From Klebsiella pneumoniae (GTDB lineage Bacteria > Pseudomonadota > Gammaproteobacteria > Ga0077536): a stretch of DNA of 9,089 nucleotides. Below the pieces are notes generated by a model. It was not told the DNA's origin, made no database searches, and saw only the letters and a program-made list of their open reading frames with translations. The stretch lies in assembly GCA_945873015.1 (NCBI GenBank), contig CAMCBY010000129.1:1-9089 (forward strand), written 5' to 3'. Shown here in pieces: positions 7,048 through 9,089 of this stretch (position 1 is the stretch's first letter; every line of letters begins with the position of its first letter). A program made the position numbers and the translations under genes.

Positions 7048-7059
7048 CACGCCGGCGTG
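7048..7059 (+). promoter_or_regulatory. 12-base perfect palindrome in the thiC leader, possible expression-platform element
   Basis: CACGCCGGCGTG reads the same on both strands and in RNA can fold as a CACG/CGTG stem with a CCGG tetraloop. It lies between the TPP aptamer and the thiC ribosome-binding site (7069-7073). Bases 7049-7058 are also complementary to aptamer bases 6991-7000. The GTG at 7057 in it is in frame with thiC but is not favoured as the start. Confidence 0.4.
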
Positions 7060-7068
7060 CGAGCCTAT

Positions 7069-7073
7069 GAGGT
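7069..7073 (+). promoter_or_regulatory. Shine-Dalgarno of thiC
   Basis: GAGGT lies seven bases before the ATG at 7081. This decides the start against the in-frame GTG at 7057, which has no purine-rich sequence at a suitable distance. It is the element whose access the riboswitch probably controls. Confidence 0.7.
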
Positions 7074-7080
7074 CCATGCC

Positions 7081-8955
<1,875 letters not shown>

Positions 8956-9003
8956 TGCCTCGCCTCGTAATCGTAAGTATTTGTTTTAATTGATATTTTT
9001 GTA

Positions 9004-9089
9004 ATGCCCCACAGCCAGCTTAATCTCGTTTTGCTGGCTGGTTTTTTGTGCGCGGTTCTCGCTGTCGGGTGTGGCGAGCGCGCGGCGTT
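9004..9089 (+). CDS. Possible start of a lipoprotein gene (3' end outside window)
   Basis: From the ATG at 9004 the frame is open to the window edge for 28 codons. It encodes a hydrophobic segment LNLVLLAGFLCAVLAVGC with a lipobox-like Ala-Val-Gly-Cys; Cys23 would be the lipidated residue, followed by Gly-Glu-Arg. This pattern suits a short lipoprotein signal peptide exported by Sec. Against it, there is no Shine-Dalgarno before 9004, the n-region has no Lys or Arg, and the frame passes through the putative thiC terminator. A weak TATTTT at 8994-8999 is the only promoter-like sequence nearby. A start further in (TTG at 9031) is possible. It may be a chance frame. Confidence 0.35.
   Translation, partial: MPHSQLNLVLLAGFLCAVLAVGCGERAA
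9012..9047 (+). terminator. Probable rho-independent terminator after thiC
   Basis: CAGCCAGC (9012-9019) and GCTGGCTG (9033-9040) form a perfect 8-bp stem with a 13-base loop. One G and then six T residues (9042-9047) follow. It starts 56 bases after the thiC stop, preceded by an AT-rich stretch (about 8971-9006) that contrasts with the GC-rich surroundings. The same bases could be read as the start of a lipoprotein gene, so the assignment is good but not certain. Confidence 0.7.

Noticed and set aside
7057..7080. GTG start for thiC eight codons upstream
   Set aside because: The GTG lies in a palindrome with no ribosome-binding site, whereas the ATG at 7081 has GAGGT at an ideal distance.

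Overview
The window looks like chromosomal DNA from a GC-rich proteobacterium. A gammaproteobacterium is most likely: thiC and the YdiI-like thioesterase read much like their E. coli counterparts from memory, thiC sits behind a TPP riboswitch, and there is a REP-type inverted repeat. Genus cannot be judged from the sequence alone. No phage, plasmid, transposase, CRISPR, tRNA or rRNA signal was found.

Left part (1-4913): signalling. The window opens in the last third of a gene on the + strand that ends in a response-regulator receiver domain, probably the tail of a hybrid histidine kinase. Its 3' end overlaps by 46 bases the 3' end of a very large (1497 aa) opposite-strand gene. That gene encodes a soluble multi-sensor protein with seven PAS-type domains, one GAF domain, and GGDEF and EAL output domains, so it makes and/or degrades cyclic di-GMP. 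The two genes are convergent and may belong to one sensory circuit, but this is inferred from position only.

Middle (4914-6875): a 330-base divergent intergenic region has a perfect TATAAT on the minus strand that could drive the PAS/GGDEF/EAL gene. It is followed on the + strand by an FMN-dependent nitronate monooxygenase-family gene, then a REPIN-like double hairpin (6216-6300), then a YdiI/MenI-type hotdog acyl-CoA thioesterase.

Right part (6876-9089): a candidate sigma70 promoter, a TPP (thiamine pyrophosphate) riboswitch and thiC (HMP-P synthase, the pyrimidine branch of thiamine synthesis) form a self-contained regulatory unit. The riboswitch lets the end product of the pathway repress thiC. 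A hairpin plus T-tract follows thiC; it overlaps an ATG-started reading frame that runs off the window and reads like a lipoprotein signal peptide.

The genes are otherwise functionally unrelated neighbours and do not form one operon or a recognisable new system. The most unusual points are the sensor architecture of the PAS/GGDEF/EAL protein, the covarying REP hairpins, a testable expression-platform pairing for the riboswitch, and the terminator/lipoprotein overlap at the right edge.
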